From a virus: a stretch of 37,455 bases of DNA. Location: the IMG/VR virus record IMGVR_UViG_3300050006_000929, positions 1-37,455 of that record. The stretch is one strand, 5' to 3'. Below are positions 24,057 through 31,963 of the stretch, in pieces (position 1 is the stretch's first letter; each line of letters opens with the position of its first letter). The notes below the pieces were generated by a model. The model saw only the letters and a program-made list of their open reading frames with translations, was not told the origin of the DNA and did not search any database. Made by a program: the position numbers and the translations under genes.

Positions 24057-24865
24057 TCTGGGTCTCCCTTCTTGCAGACGGGGTTGTACTTGCAGTCGCG
24101 GCACTTCCATCCCGGGACGTCGCGCGTGGGCCACACCCGGTTGCCGACCATGGTCAGGACCGTCTGCAGCCTCTGCTCGACGGCGGCCCAGATGGAGTCG
24201 TTGAAGGGGATCACGTACTGGCGGATGGCGGAGTTGTTCTTGTTGTAGTACCAGAACACGCAGAAGGGCACGTCGAAGATCCGCATGTAGATCGTGCCCT
24301 GCCAGATGTGGTCGTCCAGGGGGTTCGGTCCCAGCTGGGTGAATCCCCGGTCGTTGATCGTCTTGATCTCGTGAATCCACTGGCAGTAGAAGAACCCGAC
24401 GCGCGCGTCGCAGCTCCCCCAGAGGTTCAGGTCGTCGATCCCGTCGGACACCTCGGTCTCGTAGTCCTCCCCCCACAGCACCTTGCACGGACCCTGCATC
24501 AGGTCCTGGAGGTTGTGGCCGGAGTTGAGCAGCCTACGCATCCGGGGAGACCACGTGTCGCGCACCTGGTCACGGAATCCCATCAGGTCGAGGGCGAGCT
24601 TCCTCGAGCACCCGATACCGGGCGGCTTGACTGAGGAAGGGTGGAAGACCCCGGACATCCGGGGTTCGGGGGTGATCACGCCTTGTCCGTTGCACTTGGG
24701 GCACTGGAACGGCGGTCGAAGGGGTCGGCCCTTCCGCTTCGGTTCGTTGAGGGTCTCGAGGTACTCCTCTACGTCGTCGAGCGGGTCCAGGGAAGCCATG
24801 ACTTCCGCCACCTCCTCTTGGGAAGCGGCTCGTAGATCATCAATCGTGTGGATCTCAGCTACCAC
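24050..24865 (-). CDS. Cas4-like PD-(D/E)XK exonuclease with Fe-S cysteines
   Basis: This 271-residue protein has the Cas4/RecB-like nuclease pattern: H117 in a SGH-x-L-Q-D-L helix, D153 in GSCDARVG, and E166-I-K168 in HEIKT. C86 and C255, C258 and C264 (W-K-C-R-D-C-K-Y-N-P-V-C) are spaced like the four ligands of the 4Fe-4S cluster in Cas4 and AddB. An extra C55-P-K-C58 knuckle precedes them. Such enzymes degrade single DNA strands from ends, preparing 3' tails for a recombinase; the RecA-like gene lies two genes upstream. The GTG start has GAGGAGGT just upstream. No cas1 or CRISPR array is present, so an adaptation role is not indicated. Confidence 0.8.
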   Translation of the reverse strand: MVAEIHTIDDLRAASQEEVAEVMASLDPLDDVEEYLETLNEPKRKGRPLRPPFQCPKCNGQGVITPEPRMSGVFHPSSVKPPGIGCSRKLALDLMGFRDQVRDTWSPRMRRLLNSGHNLQDLMQGPCKVLWGEDYETEVSDGIDDLNLWGSCDARVGFFYCQWIHEIKTINDRGFTQLGPNPLDDHIWQGTIYMRIFDVPFCVFWYYNKNNSAIRQYVIPFNDSIWAAVEQRLQTVLTMVGNRVWPTRDVPGWKCRDCKYNPVCKKGDPEW

Positions 24866-24907
24866 GTAACCTCCTCTAAGCTTCTCTCATCTTGTACCTG
24901 ATTCACG

Positions 24908-25279
24908 TCAGCCCTTGTCGCCCGCCCCGATGACCTCCGCAGCCTCCAGGAGAGCCAGCAGATCGCTCCACCTGACAACGGCGTAGCGCTGGGTCCTCGG
25001 GGGCTGGCGGTAGTCGAGCTGGAGCACGGGGATCTCACCCCCACTGGCACGAGAAGCAATCAGCTTCAGGTCGTCCAGCTTGAGCGGCCACTGCTTGGCC
25101 TCGGTGAACTTGTTCTCGATGCGGAGCTCGCCGATGACGCGGGCGTCGCCCTTCATACCACGGCGGGAGCCGGAGGCAGGCATGATCCTGCCCCCGACCT
25201 GTGTGGATGTCCCCAGCTCCTGCGCCTGGGACTTCTTCATCTGGCGGCGGAGATCGCCCTTGGTGCGTCTCCTGGTCAC
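24908..25279 (-). CDS. PD-(D/E)XK resolvase-like nuclease
   Basis: This 123-residue protein starts at a GTG that overlaps the RecA-like gene's stop by 4 bases (GTGA). After a basic N-terminus it reads G-G-R-I-M-P-A-S-G-S-R-R-G-M-K-G-D, then RIENK, and a helix-strand end with LPLYQL-like spacing (IPVLQLDYR). K-G-D and E-x-K are the usual catalytic acids and lysine of small PD-(D/E)XK enzymes, including archaeal and phage Holliday junction resolvases. It would act on branched or single-stranded DNA with Mg2+. This is a second putative resolvase beside the RusA-like gene. The fold is inferred from motifs; the substrate is not known. Confidence 0.68.
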   Translation of the reverse strand: MTRRRTKGDLRRQMKKSQAQELGTSTQVGGRIMPASGSRRGMKGDARVIGELRIENKFTEAKQWPLKLDDLKLIASRASGGEIPVLQLDYRQPPRTQRYAVVRWSDLLALLEAAEVIGAGDKG

Positions 25280-26487
25280 GAGACGTTGCACCTCACCCCA
25301 GCCTTGGACAGCAGGGTCTGGTACAGCTCCTCCATGATCTCGGGCCGTGCGCGCAGGTACTCGCACGCCTTGGTGTCGCCCTGGCCCATCTTGTCACCGG
25401 CCTTGAAGTTGGCGCCGTCCACAGCCAGGGAGAACCACGAGCCCTTCTTGTCGATCAGGCCGGCCAGGATGGACTCCGTGACGATGTCGTAGGCCCGGTC
25501 GAACCCGATGCTGTACAGGTAGCGCAGCTCGCCTGTGGCGCCCTCTGGGAAGCCGTGCTTGCCCTTGAGGATCTCCCAACGGACCATCTTGCCGACCTGA
25601 CGCTTGCCCTTCTGGCCAGCAGCCTCGATGCGGATGCGGCTGCCCACGCGCAGCATGATGCACGCGGACTTGCCGTGGTCCTTGGCGTTGCCGCCGCCGA
25701 TGCGGTAGTCCGGGGCGAACATCCCGCCGCCGATGTTGTCGCGCATCTGGTTGATGCCGAGCACCAGCGTCTCGTTGGGGAGGCCGTCGGCCTCCAGGCC
25801 CATGGCGGCGTGGAACTTGTGGAAGAACGCCGTGTTGACCCCGGCGCTCCCCGCGTAGTGCTTGTCCTCCATGTCCGCCTCGGCCTCGGCCATGGGCATT
25901 AGGGAGCCCAGGGAGTCCACGAGGATGATCTTGAAGAACCTCGCTACCAGGAAGTCCACCACCATGCTCCAGAACGCCTCAGCGACGGGACTGAACGCTT
26001 CCACGAACTCCCCGACCTGGTCCTTCAGGTAGGCGACGTCTTCGGCGTCGTACTCTTCACCGTCGGCGCGCTCCATGGCTGCGATCTCCTCGTCGGAGAG
26101 CGCGATGCGTAGGCCACGCCGCTTGGCGTACATCTTGTCGAAGTGGAACTCCGTCATGGCTGCTGCGAGGGCGCAGGCATCACCAAAGATCTCCTGCTGC
26201 TTCGCCATGTACTCGGTGGCCAGCTCCGTCTTGCCCGTACCCGGCCCGCCGACGATCTCGACGAACGTACCCGAGGGCAGTCCACCGGCCGTGGCGACGT
26301 CGAGGCTGGGGAACCCGCTGGGGCACCTCCTCATCAGGTGAGGAAGGATGTACTCGCTCGCGCGACGCACCCGTCCTCGCCCCTCGTAGTGGGTGTTCAT
26401 GTCGGCCAGCAGCAGATCTACCTGTTGGTGCAGATCTACCTCGACCGCGTCCTTCTTGCTCGCGCGCTTCTTCCTCTTCTTCGCCAT
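25276..26487 (-). CDS. RecA/UvsX-like recombinase
   Basis: This 403-residue protein has the RecA ATPase core: Walker A GGPGTGKT at 80-87, a strand IILVDSLGSL (about 190-199) as Walker B, and INQMRDN near 250 matching the RecA motif with glutamine. A Lys/Arg-rich N-terminus (KKRKKRASKK) and a C-terminal KAGDKMGQGDTKACEYLR segment complete it; the AGDKMGQG pattern is typical of RecA C-terminal regions. It would coat ssDNA with ATP and drive strand invasion, supporting recombination-dependent replication. Its start abuts the HU-like gene stop and its stop overlaps the nuclease gene, implying a single recombination block. Confidence 0.85.
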   Translation of the reverse strand: MAKKRKKRASKKDAVEVDLHQQVDLLLADMNTHYEGRGRVRRASEYILPHLMRRCPSGFPSLDVATAGGLPSGTFVEIVGGPGTGKTELATEYMAKQQEIFGDACALAAAMTEFHFDKMYAKRRGLRIALSDEEIAAMERADGEEYDAEDVAYLKDQVGEFVEAFSPVAEAFWSMVVDFLVARFFKIILVDSLGSLMPMAEAEADMEDKHYAGSAGVNTAFFHKFHAAMGLEADGLPNETLVLGINQMRDNIGGGMFAPDYRIGGGNAKDHGKSACIMLRVGSRIRIEAAGQKGKRQVGKMVRWEILKGKHGFPEGATGELRYLYSIGFDRAYDIVTESILAGLIDKKGSWFSLAVDGANFKAGDKMGQGDTKACEYLRARPEIMEELYQTLLSKAGVRCNVS

Positions 26488-26958
26488 CTACTTCTTCGGC
26501 TCCCAGGGCTGGGTGCCGCAGTTGGGGCAGATGGGCACGTTGGCGGTGTAGTCCACCTTGTCCGACCCGCACTTGGGGCAGGGGGCCTTCCCCTCGCTGG
26601 CGGTCTTGGTCTTCTCGTCGTCGGTCTGGACGCCGTACTTGTCCATGGCTTGCTCCTTGAGTTGTGCCCTCAGCGCGGTGCCGGGGCGGAAGGTGACTCG
26701 GATCTGGGGAGGGACGGTCACGTGTCGGACCTCGCCCTCCCTGACGACGCGCCCAGGACGCGCCTTGTACGTGGTGAACCGGAAGGACCCGAACCCCCGG
26801 ATGGCCACCTCCTCGCCCCCTCCGAGCACCTCGCCCATCACGTCGAAGGTGGCAGACACCACCTCCTTGACGAGGCGCCGGAGGACGCGGTTGCGGAAGT
26901 ACTTCCACCTCGACTGGAGGTGCTTGAGCACTGCGTCAGCGAGCTCGTTGCGGGTCAC
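26488..26958 (-). CDS. HU/IHF-like DNA-binding protein fused to a zinc ribbon
   Basis: This 156-residue protein begins with a GTG overlapping the previous stop by 4 bases. Residues about 1-105 match HU/IHF: a helical dimer region (TRNELADAVLKHL; LVKEVVSATFDVMGEVL), then EEVAIRGFGSFRF, arm strands, and VTFRPGTALRAQL. The arm lacks the usual G-R-N-P-x-T-G stretch; RPGRVVREGEVRHVTVP replaces it, so the Pro that intercalates DNA in HU/IHF is not at its normal place. A short linker leads to a zinc ribbon C-P-K-C-G-S ... C-P-N-C-G-T at the C-terminus. It would bend or compact DNA; the ribbon may add RNA, DNA or protein binding. Confidence 0.8.
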   Translation of the reverse strand: MTRNELADAVLKHLQSRWKYFRNRVLRRLVKEVVSATFDVMGEVLGGGEEVAIRGFGSFRFTTYKARPGRVVREGEVRHVTVPPQIRVTFRPGTALRAQLKEQAMDKYGVQTDDEKTKTASEGKAPCPKCGSDKVDYTANVPICPNCGTQPWEPKK

Positions 26959-27626
26959 TCGTCGCCGTACCCCCGCTCCTCGGCGTACAGCCGGGCCGTC
27001 TGTGAGAAGCGTGCGTTGTGGCCGATGGCGCGGGCGCTCCAGTCCCACTCGTCCATGATGAACGTGCGGACCTCGGCGGTGGACAGCTTGATGGTGGTGT
27101 CCTCGGACATCTCCAGCTGCTTGATGATGGTGTCGTGGTCCTGCGGGGGGTTGAGGCGGACGGCCAGGCGGGTGAGCTCGCCGTCGGCCAGCTGCTGCAT
27201 GGCCTCGGCCAGCAGGTTCTCTGCCTGGTGCAGGTAGCCCTCCTTGGCCTCCTTGACCATCTCGGAGTGCTTGTCGCGGTTCTCCTTGAGGACCTCGAGG
27301 ACCTTGGGCTTGTCGAACGTCTGGGACAGGTTGATGTGCATGAGAGATACTCCTTCGGGGAGCCCGACGCCTGGGGGAAGCCCGAGGAGCCAGGGGGTGT
27401 ACAGTTCCAGTTTTCGGGTCGCGGCGATGTTGCCGAAACCCATTCCGATGTCCTCCCAGGAGTGCCATTCCACCTCCTGGATGTCCTTGACCGAGTTGTC
27501 CTCGATCACCTTGGTGATGGGCATCTCGTAGGCCAGGAGCTCCTGCTCGAACATAGGGAAGTCGATTGGCTCGTCACCGAAGCAGACGACCTCCGGGTAG
27601 TCCAGTGGCTCGTCGAAGATGCTCAC
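26955..27626 (-). CDS. Unknown phage protein, possibly made in long and short forms
   Basis: The full frame from the GTG at 27626 has 223 residues. An internal ATG at 27341, with GAAGGAG 8 bases upstream, would give a 128-residue form. The short form begins HINLSQTFDKPKVLEVLKEN, followed by a long helical part and RLNPPQDHDTIIKQLEMSEDTTIKLSTAE and FIMDEWDWS; this resembles a small protein family seen in actinobacteriophages, by recollection only. The upstream 95 codons (SIFDEPLDYPEVVCFGDEP, DIQEVEWHSWEDIGMGFGN) have good coding bias and no stop, so they are translated or were until recently. Function is unknown. It sits between DNA polymerase and the HU-like gene. Confidence 0.6.
   Translation of the reverse strand: MSIFDEPLDYPEVVCFGDEPIDFPMFEQELLAYEMPITKVIEDNSVKDIQEVEWHSWEDIGMGFGNIAATRKLELYTPWLLGLPPGVGLPEGVSLMHINLSQTFDKPKVLEVLKENRDKHSEMVKEAKEGYLHQAENLLAEAMQQLADGELTRLAVRLNPPQDHDTIIKQLEMSEDTTIKLSTAEVRTFIMDEWDWSARAIGHNARFSQTARLYAEERGYGDE
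27350..27356 (-). promoter_or_regulatory. Strong internal ribosome-binding site
   Basis: GAAGGAG on the - strand, 8 bases before the ATG at 27341, within a longer in-frame coding region starting at 27626. It could direct a 128-residue short form, or mark the true start, in which case the upstream 95 codons would be a relic or an N-terminal extension. Confidence 0.65.
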
Positions 27627-27627
27627 T

Positions 27628-29673
27628 CTATTTAGCTTCCGCCCAGGAGTACCCGAAGTTGCCGTCGACCGGCAGGGGAACTCGCAGGTCACGCTCGAAG
27701 GGGTGCTCCATGCCGTCATTGATCACTAGCCTCGCCTCCTCCTTGACACCTTCGTGGTCAGGCATCTCGAAGATCAACTCATCATGGATCTGCAGCAGCA
27801 TCTTCGCGCGAATCTTGTGGAGGTGCTCGTCGTTCTCGAGCACCAGCATGGCCATCTTGGCGATGTCCCCAGCGGAGCCCTGAATGATGGAATTCACGGC
27901 CTGGCGCTCGGCCTGGGACGCGAACTTGCGGCTCTTGGAGTTGATGCTCGGCAGTCGCCTGAACCTACCGGCCAGGGTCCGCACGTACCCCTTCCTGCGG
28001 GTCTTGCGCACGGTCTCGTCGATGAAGTCCTTCACCCCAGGGAAGACGTTGAAGTACGCCTCGATCAGCTTGGCGGCCTGGGGGCACGACCGGCGGACGA
28101 ACCACCGACCGCGCATGAGGATCTCCTCCTCGAGGACCTCCAGCCCGAGCTGCTCACCGAGGTGGGCCTCACCAATACCGTAGATCAGTCCGAAGCCGAC
28201 AGCCTTGGCGCGCTTCCTCAGCGTGACCCAGGCTACCTGGTCGTCGGTCATGGGCAGCTTGGCGTCCTTGAGCCGCCTCGCTTCGATCACCTGCTCGTAC
28301 GTGGCGCCCATGTCCATCTGGCCCACGGTGAAGGAGTGCAGGTCCTTGCCGTCCAGGATGGCCTGAATCATGGCCTCGTCCCCGCTGAAGTGAGCCATCA
28401 GGCGCATCTCGAGCTGGGCGTAGTCGGCCACGTAGAAGATGTTGCCGGGCCAGGGAATGAAGCCTTCCCTGATCTCGAACTCGTCGTACCCAGGGATGTT
28501 CTGCAGGTTGGGGTCGCGACTGGAGAGCCGGCCGGTCACGGTGCCCGTCTGTACGAGCGTCGTGTGGACCCGCGAGTTGCGGTCGATGGGCAGCTTCTTC
28601 CTGGGCTTACCCTTGCGTGGGATGCTGAGCGGCGACGCCACGTAGGTCCCGTACAACTTGGAGACCGAGCGGTACTCCTGCAGCGCGAGGGCAGCGTCGT
28701 TGCCGCGGTTGGCCCAGTCTTCGAGGACGTCCTTGGCTGTGGAGGGGAGCTTGATCCCACTCGCACCGCCCGTGGTCCACTTCTCCGGCCGGTTGCCGAA
28801 GGGGTCGGTCCACACGTCTGTCTTCTGGTCGTACTCGTAGAAGAAGTCGCGCAGCTGCTTGGGGCTGTCGAGGTTGATCACGAACCCGGCCTCGCGGCAG
28901 AAGTCCCTGACGATCCCCTCCATCGACTCTTCCATCACCGCGGCGATGTCCTTGAAGTGTCCAAGGGCCATGCAGATCCCGCGCCGTTCCATGTTGTACA
29001 GCGCGCGGGTGAAGGGAACCTCGATGTCCACGAAGTGGTCCCACAGCGAGTAGCCGTGACCCATGTTGATGTCGCGGAGCAGGTTCTCCAGCACGACCTC
29101 CAGCTTGTAGGAGGCCCAGGCGTCCAGGCTGGCGTACTCCGCTTGCACCTCGAGGGGTGAGGCGAACATCGCTTTGGCCGTCTCGCCGGACTTCTTGGGG
29201 ATGATCTTCTTGCCGTACTTCTCCTTGTACCAGGGGCCGAAGGTGGCCTGGAAGGACGGCATATTGGCGAGGATCTTGTAGTCCTTGACGCACTCCTTGA
29301 GGCCGTGCAGGCCCTGGCGTCGTTCCTCATCCACCAGCCAGTCCATGACGATGGTGTCGTAGAGCGGACCTCCGACGTCGATGCCCACGTTGGCGAGCAT
29401 GTGGACGTCGAACTTGATGTTGGTCCCGATCTTGATGACGTCCTCGTCGACGAGCAGGGGCTCCATCGGGTCCATCGTGGTGACACTGAGGCACCACCGC
29501 TCGACACCGTCCGAGACGCTCCACAGAACAGGGAAGTCCCGGATGATGTCGAGACCGGTGGTCTCAGTATCCAGCCCGATGGCCTTCTGCGCTTGTAGAC
29601 GAGCACACAGGTCGGCGGCTTCGTAGCGATCGTCGACGTAGTGAGGTTCGCCTGTGTCAACGAAGATGGCCAT
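27628..29673 (-). CDS. Family A DNA polymerase with 3'-5' exonuclease domain
   Basis: This 681-residue protein resembles DNA polymerase I without the 5' nuclease. The exonuclease motifs are D35-T-E37 (LDTETTGLD), GTNIKFDVHML, and Y-A-S-L-D. Polymerase motif A is VADYAQLEMR (about 412-421), motif B is RKRAKAVGFGLIYG (about 484-497), and motif C is LLQIHDELIFE (about 624-634). The residue matching E. coli F762 is Phe. The family-A phage enzymes replicate the genome with the helicase and primase encoded upstream. TAGGAGG is placed 4-5 bases before the ATG. The stop is followed 1 base later by the GTG of the next gene. All catalytic acids appear present, so an active polymerase and exonuclease is likely. 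Confidence 0.92.
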   Translation of the reverse strand: MAIFVDTGEPHYVDDRYEAADLCARLQAQKAIGLDTETTGLDIIRDFPVLWSVSDGVERWCLSVTTMDPMEPLLVDEDVIKIGTNIKFDVHMLANVGIDVGGPLYDTIVMDWLVDEERRQGLHGLKECVKDYKILANMPSFQATFGPWYKEKYGKKIIPKKSGETAKAMFASPLEVQAEYASLDAWASYKLEVVLENLLRDINMGHGYSLWDHFVDIEVPFTRALYNMERRGICMALGHFKDIAAVMEESMEGIVRDFCREAGFVINLDSPKQLRDFFYEYDQKTDVWTDPFGNRPEKWTTGGASGIKLPSTAKDVLEDWANRGNDAALALQEYRSVSKLYGTYVASPLSIPRKGKPRKKLPIDRNSRVHTTLVQTGTVTGRLSSRDPNLQNIPGYDEFEIREGFIPWPGNIFYVADYAQLEMRLMAHFSGDEAMIQAILDGKDLHSFTVGQMDMGATYEQVIEARRLKDAKLPMTDDQVAWVTLRKRAKAVGFGLIYGIGEAHLGEQLGLEVLEEEILMRGRWFVRRSCPQAAKLIEAYFNVFPGVKDFIDETVRKTRRKGYVRTLAGRFRRLPSINSKSRKFASQAERQAVNSIIQGSAGDIAKMAMLVLENDEHLHKIRAKMLLQIHDELIFEMPDHEGVKEEARLVINDGMEHPFERDLRVPLPVDGNFGYSWAEAK

Positions 29674-29681
29674 CTGTCCTC

Positions 29682-30923
29682 CTAGTACTCCGCCCGCGAG
29701 CGGCTACGGCCGCGGCGTCCGGAGAAGCGACCACCTCGGCCGCGGCGGGGCTCGACGTCCTCGTCGTCCCCGGGCTCACCGCCTCGTGGTTCGTCGCGGT
29801 CCTGGATGTAGGGGTTCTCCACGCCCAGGCGCTTGCACTGGTTGTCCACGCTCTCCAGCTTGGCGCTGACACCGAGCATGTTGTCGAAGTCGAACGGCTT
29901 CATCAGGGCCTTGATGTCGTCCTCGTAGTCGTACTCGCCGTCGATCATCTCGCAGATCGAGCCCATCTCGCCGTCGCCGAAGTCCACCTCGAACTCGTCG
30001 CGGTAGCACCAGCCCACCGCGTTGGGGTTCTTCGGGTGCCGCATCTGGATTGTGGTCTGGGCGCGTTCGCCCTCCTTGATCAGGTACAGCACCACGTCGT
30101 TGAACTCGGTCGGCCGGGGATCCGCGCAGTGCGTGCACTCGGCCTCGCGCCGCGGGATGTCCTTGTGGCCGCAGTTGGTGCAGGTCAGGAAGCTGTAGGA
30201 GAGCTTCTCGATCTGCTCGTCGGCCATGCCTTCCAGGTCGATGATGGAAGCCTCGCACTGGGGGCAGATCAGGGCCACCGGCTCGATCAGGCCCTTGCGG
30301 CAGTTCGCGCAGGCAGAGGCGAGCCGGGCGTTGTGGTCGCCCAGGTTGGTGCGGAAGGCAGGCCCCAGAGTGGAGTAGCGGGTCGCCCCGAACACCTCCT
30401 CGGCCTTGTCACGGCAGTGCTGGCACTTGTTGCCCTCGCACTCCTCGCGGACCATGTACGGCTGGCCGGCGCGGTCACCGCGCTCGTACACGATGGGCTT
30501 GCCGTCGTTGTCGTGGGCCTGGATGAGGTGGTACCAGGCCAGGTGGACGTAGGGCCACGCCCCGAGTACGCGGCGGGAGATGTTCTTCTGCCCCGTGCTC
30601 AGCTTGCAGAAGACGCACCGGTCGCCGCCAGGCTCGTCGGCCTTGGACTCGTCCTGGGTGTCGAGGAACCCTCCCGTGCACGCACCGTAGACGGCCTTGC
30701 GCTCACCGCGCTCGGCCCTGTGCTGGGCGTACAGGTAGAACGGCTGCTCGTACTCGGAGTAGAACGGTCGTGGGTCCTCGAAGAACACGTCCAGCGGCAT
30801 GATCGCCGCCGGTCGCTGCTTGGGGATGTCCATGCGGTCACGGAAGAATCCCCTGCGGCCCTTGGATCCGCGGGGGGTTGCCGTGGCACGACTGTCCCGG
30901 AAGGTCATCCGTCGTCTAGCCAT
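29682..30923 (-). CDS. Multi-zinc-knuckle protein, candidate ssDNA-binding protein
   Basis: This 413-residue protein has at least four C-x-x-C pairs: CVFC (about 104), CQHC (about 170), CANC and CPQC (about 210-225) and CTNC with CTHC (about 255-275). The arrangement suggests several zinc ribbons or knuckles. The N-terminus is Arg-rich (ARRRMTFRDSRATATPRGSKGRRG). A C-terminal acidic segment (GEPGDDEDVEP) ends in an RGG-like tail (RRGRGGRFSGRRGRSRSR). T4 gp32 and related phage ssDNA-binding proteins carry zinc knuckles and acidic C-termini, and this gene sits between primase and polymerase, so a replication ssDNA-binding role is inferred. The start at 30923 is preferred; ATG at 30908 overlaps the primase stop as an alternative. 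No enzymatic motif is seen. Confidence 0.6.
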   Translation of the reverse strand: MARRRMTFRDSRATATPRGSKGRRGFFRDRMDIPKQRPAAIMPLDVFFEDPRPFYSEYEQPFYLYAQHRAERGERKAVYGACTGGFLDTQDESKADEPGGDRCVFCKLSTGQKNISRRVLGAWPYVHLAWYHLIQAHDNDGKPIVYERGDRAGQPYMVREECEGNKCQHCRDKAEEVFGATRYSTLGPAFRTNLGDHNARLASACANCRKGLIEPVALICPQCEASIIDLEGMADEQIEKLSYSFLTCTNCGHKDIPRREAECTHCADPRPTEFNDVVLYLIKEGERAQTTIQMRHPKNPNAVGWCYRDEFEVDFGDGEMGSICEMIDGEYDYEDDIKALMKPFDFDNMLGVSAKLESVDNQCKRLGVENPYIQDRDEPRGGEPGDDEDVEPRRGRGGRFSGRRGRSRSRAEY

Positions 30924-31963
30924 GTCCTCTTCTTTCTCTCTTGGGCTTGAAGTCGATTCTTGATTGCCAGCGGAAGCGCTCTCTTCCACTCGCGGTAGGG
31001 CAGAGCGAACTCCACCATCTCAGCCAGGTCCTCGGGGATCAGGTCGTCCGGCTGATGCGCGTACTCGGGGAAGTCCACGACGCGCGTGGCGATCCCCGAC
31101 TCCATCGCGAGCCTCCGTCCGACCTTCCAGGTCCCGTCTATCCCGGCCTCATCGTTGTCCAGGAACAGCACCACCTCCGGCGCAAGGTACTCCACGATCT
31201 CCTGCTGCTCGGCAGACATCGTGGAGGTAGTGAGCCCGACGACGTTGTACACGCCGCTCTGCATGGCCCACATGCACGCCTTGAATCCCTCCATGATGAC
31301 CAGCTGCGTCCCTCGGGGGCTGCGCTGCATCTCATGGAAGAGTCGATCCATGTTCCACAGGAAGTTGCGGCTGGGGCGGATGTAGTCCTGGAACCCCATG
31401 TCCCGCATCTCGGCCTTGTAGATCTTGTACTTCCCGAACCGTCCGCGGTCGGGGTCGTCGTCTCGGAGACGGCCGCTGATCCCCACCAGGTTGCCGTACA
31501 GGTCTCGCAGGGGGTAGGTGATGCGCTGGCGCTGTCGGTCGTAGCCGATGTCCAGGTCCTCGATCAGCTCGCGCTGGAAGCCGGCTTGCACCAGCTCCTT
31601 GGGGGTGAAGTCGAACACCCCCAGCATGTGCTCCGGGAGCGTGTAGGCCCCCTTGAACGCGTCCCCCTCACGCTTCCGGGTCTGGCCGACCAGGATCGCT
31701 GCCGCCAGTTGATCGGCGATGGGGTCGAGGAGGGTGTCCACAGTCTCTCGGGCGTACCCGAGCTCGAGGAAGAAGCGCTTGAGCCCACCACCGAGGTGGC
31801 AGGTGAAGCAGTGCCACATCCCCGTTCGGAGGTTCACCGAGAAGGACGGCCGGCGCTCCTGCCCCTCCTTGTGGAAGGGACACTTCGCCGTGATGTTGTC
31901 GTCACCCGTCTGGCGGGCGTACCCCAGCTCCTTGGTGATGAGGCTGAGAACGTAGTCCTTCAC
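30905..31963 (-). CDS. DNA primase (CHC2 zinc finger and TOPRIM)
   Basis: This 352-residue protein has an N-terminal CHC2-type zinc finger: C28-P-F-H31 and C51-F-T-C54, the usual spacing for DnaG-type primases. The TOPRIM domain follows: an E in VIMEGFKACMWAMQSG (about 220-235) and LFLDNDEAG (about 267-275), which carries the conserved D-x-D metal ligands. It would make RNA primers for the phage polymerase. The GTG start overlaps the helicase stop by 4 bases, so helicase and primase are coupled. It is shorter than cellular DnaG and lacks a recognisable helicase-binding domain at the end. Confidence 0.87.
   Translation of the reverse strand: MKDYVLSLITKELGYARQTGDDNITAKCPFHKEGQERRPSFSVNLRTGMWHCFTCHLGGGLKRFFLELGYARETVDTLLDPIADQLAAAILVGQTRKREGDAFKGAYTLPEHMLGVFDFTPKELVQAGFQRELIEDLDIGYDRQRQRITYPLRDLYGNLVGISGRLRDDDPDRGRFGKYKIYKAEMRDMGFQDYIRPSRNFLWNMDRLFHEMQRSPRGTQLVIMEGFKACMWAMQSGVYNVVGLTTSTMSAEQQEIVEYLAPEVVLFLDNDEAGIDGTWKVGRRLAMESGIATRVVDFPEYAHQPDDLIPEDLAEMVEFALPYREWKRALPLAIKNRLQAQERKKRTWLDDG

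Noticed and set aside
24050-24865. Cas4-like gene as a sign of a CRISPR system
   Set aside because: No cas1, cas2 or repeat-spacer array in the window, and a RecA-like recombinase nearby gives a simpler explanation.
24866-24907. AT-rich gap before the Cas4-like gene as a possible promoter
   Set aside because: No convincing -35/-10 pair; the gap holds the strong GAGGAGGT ribosome site, which explains the purine-rich sequence.
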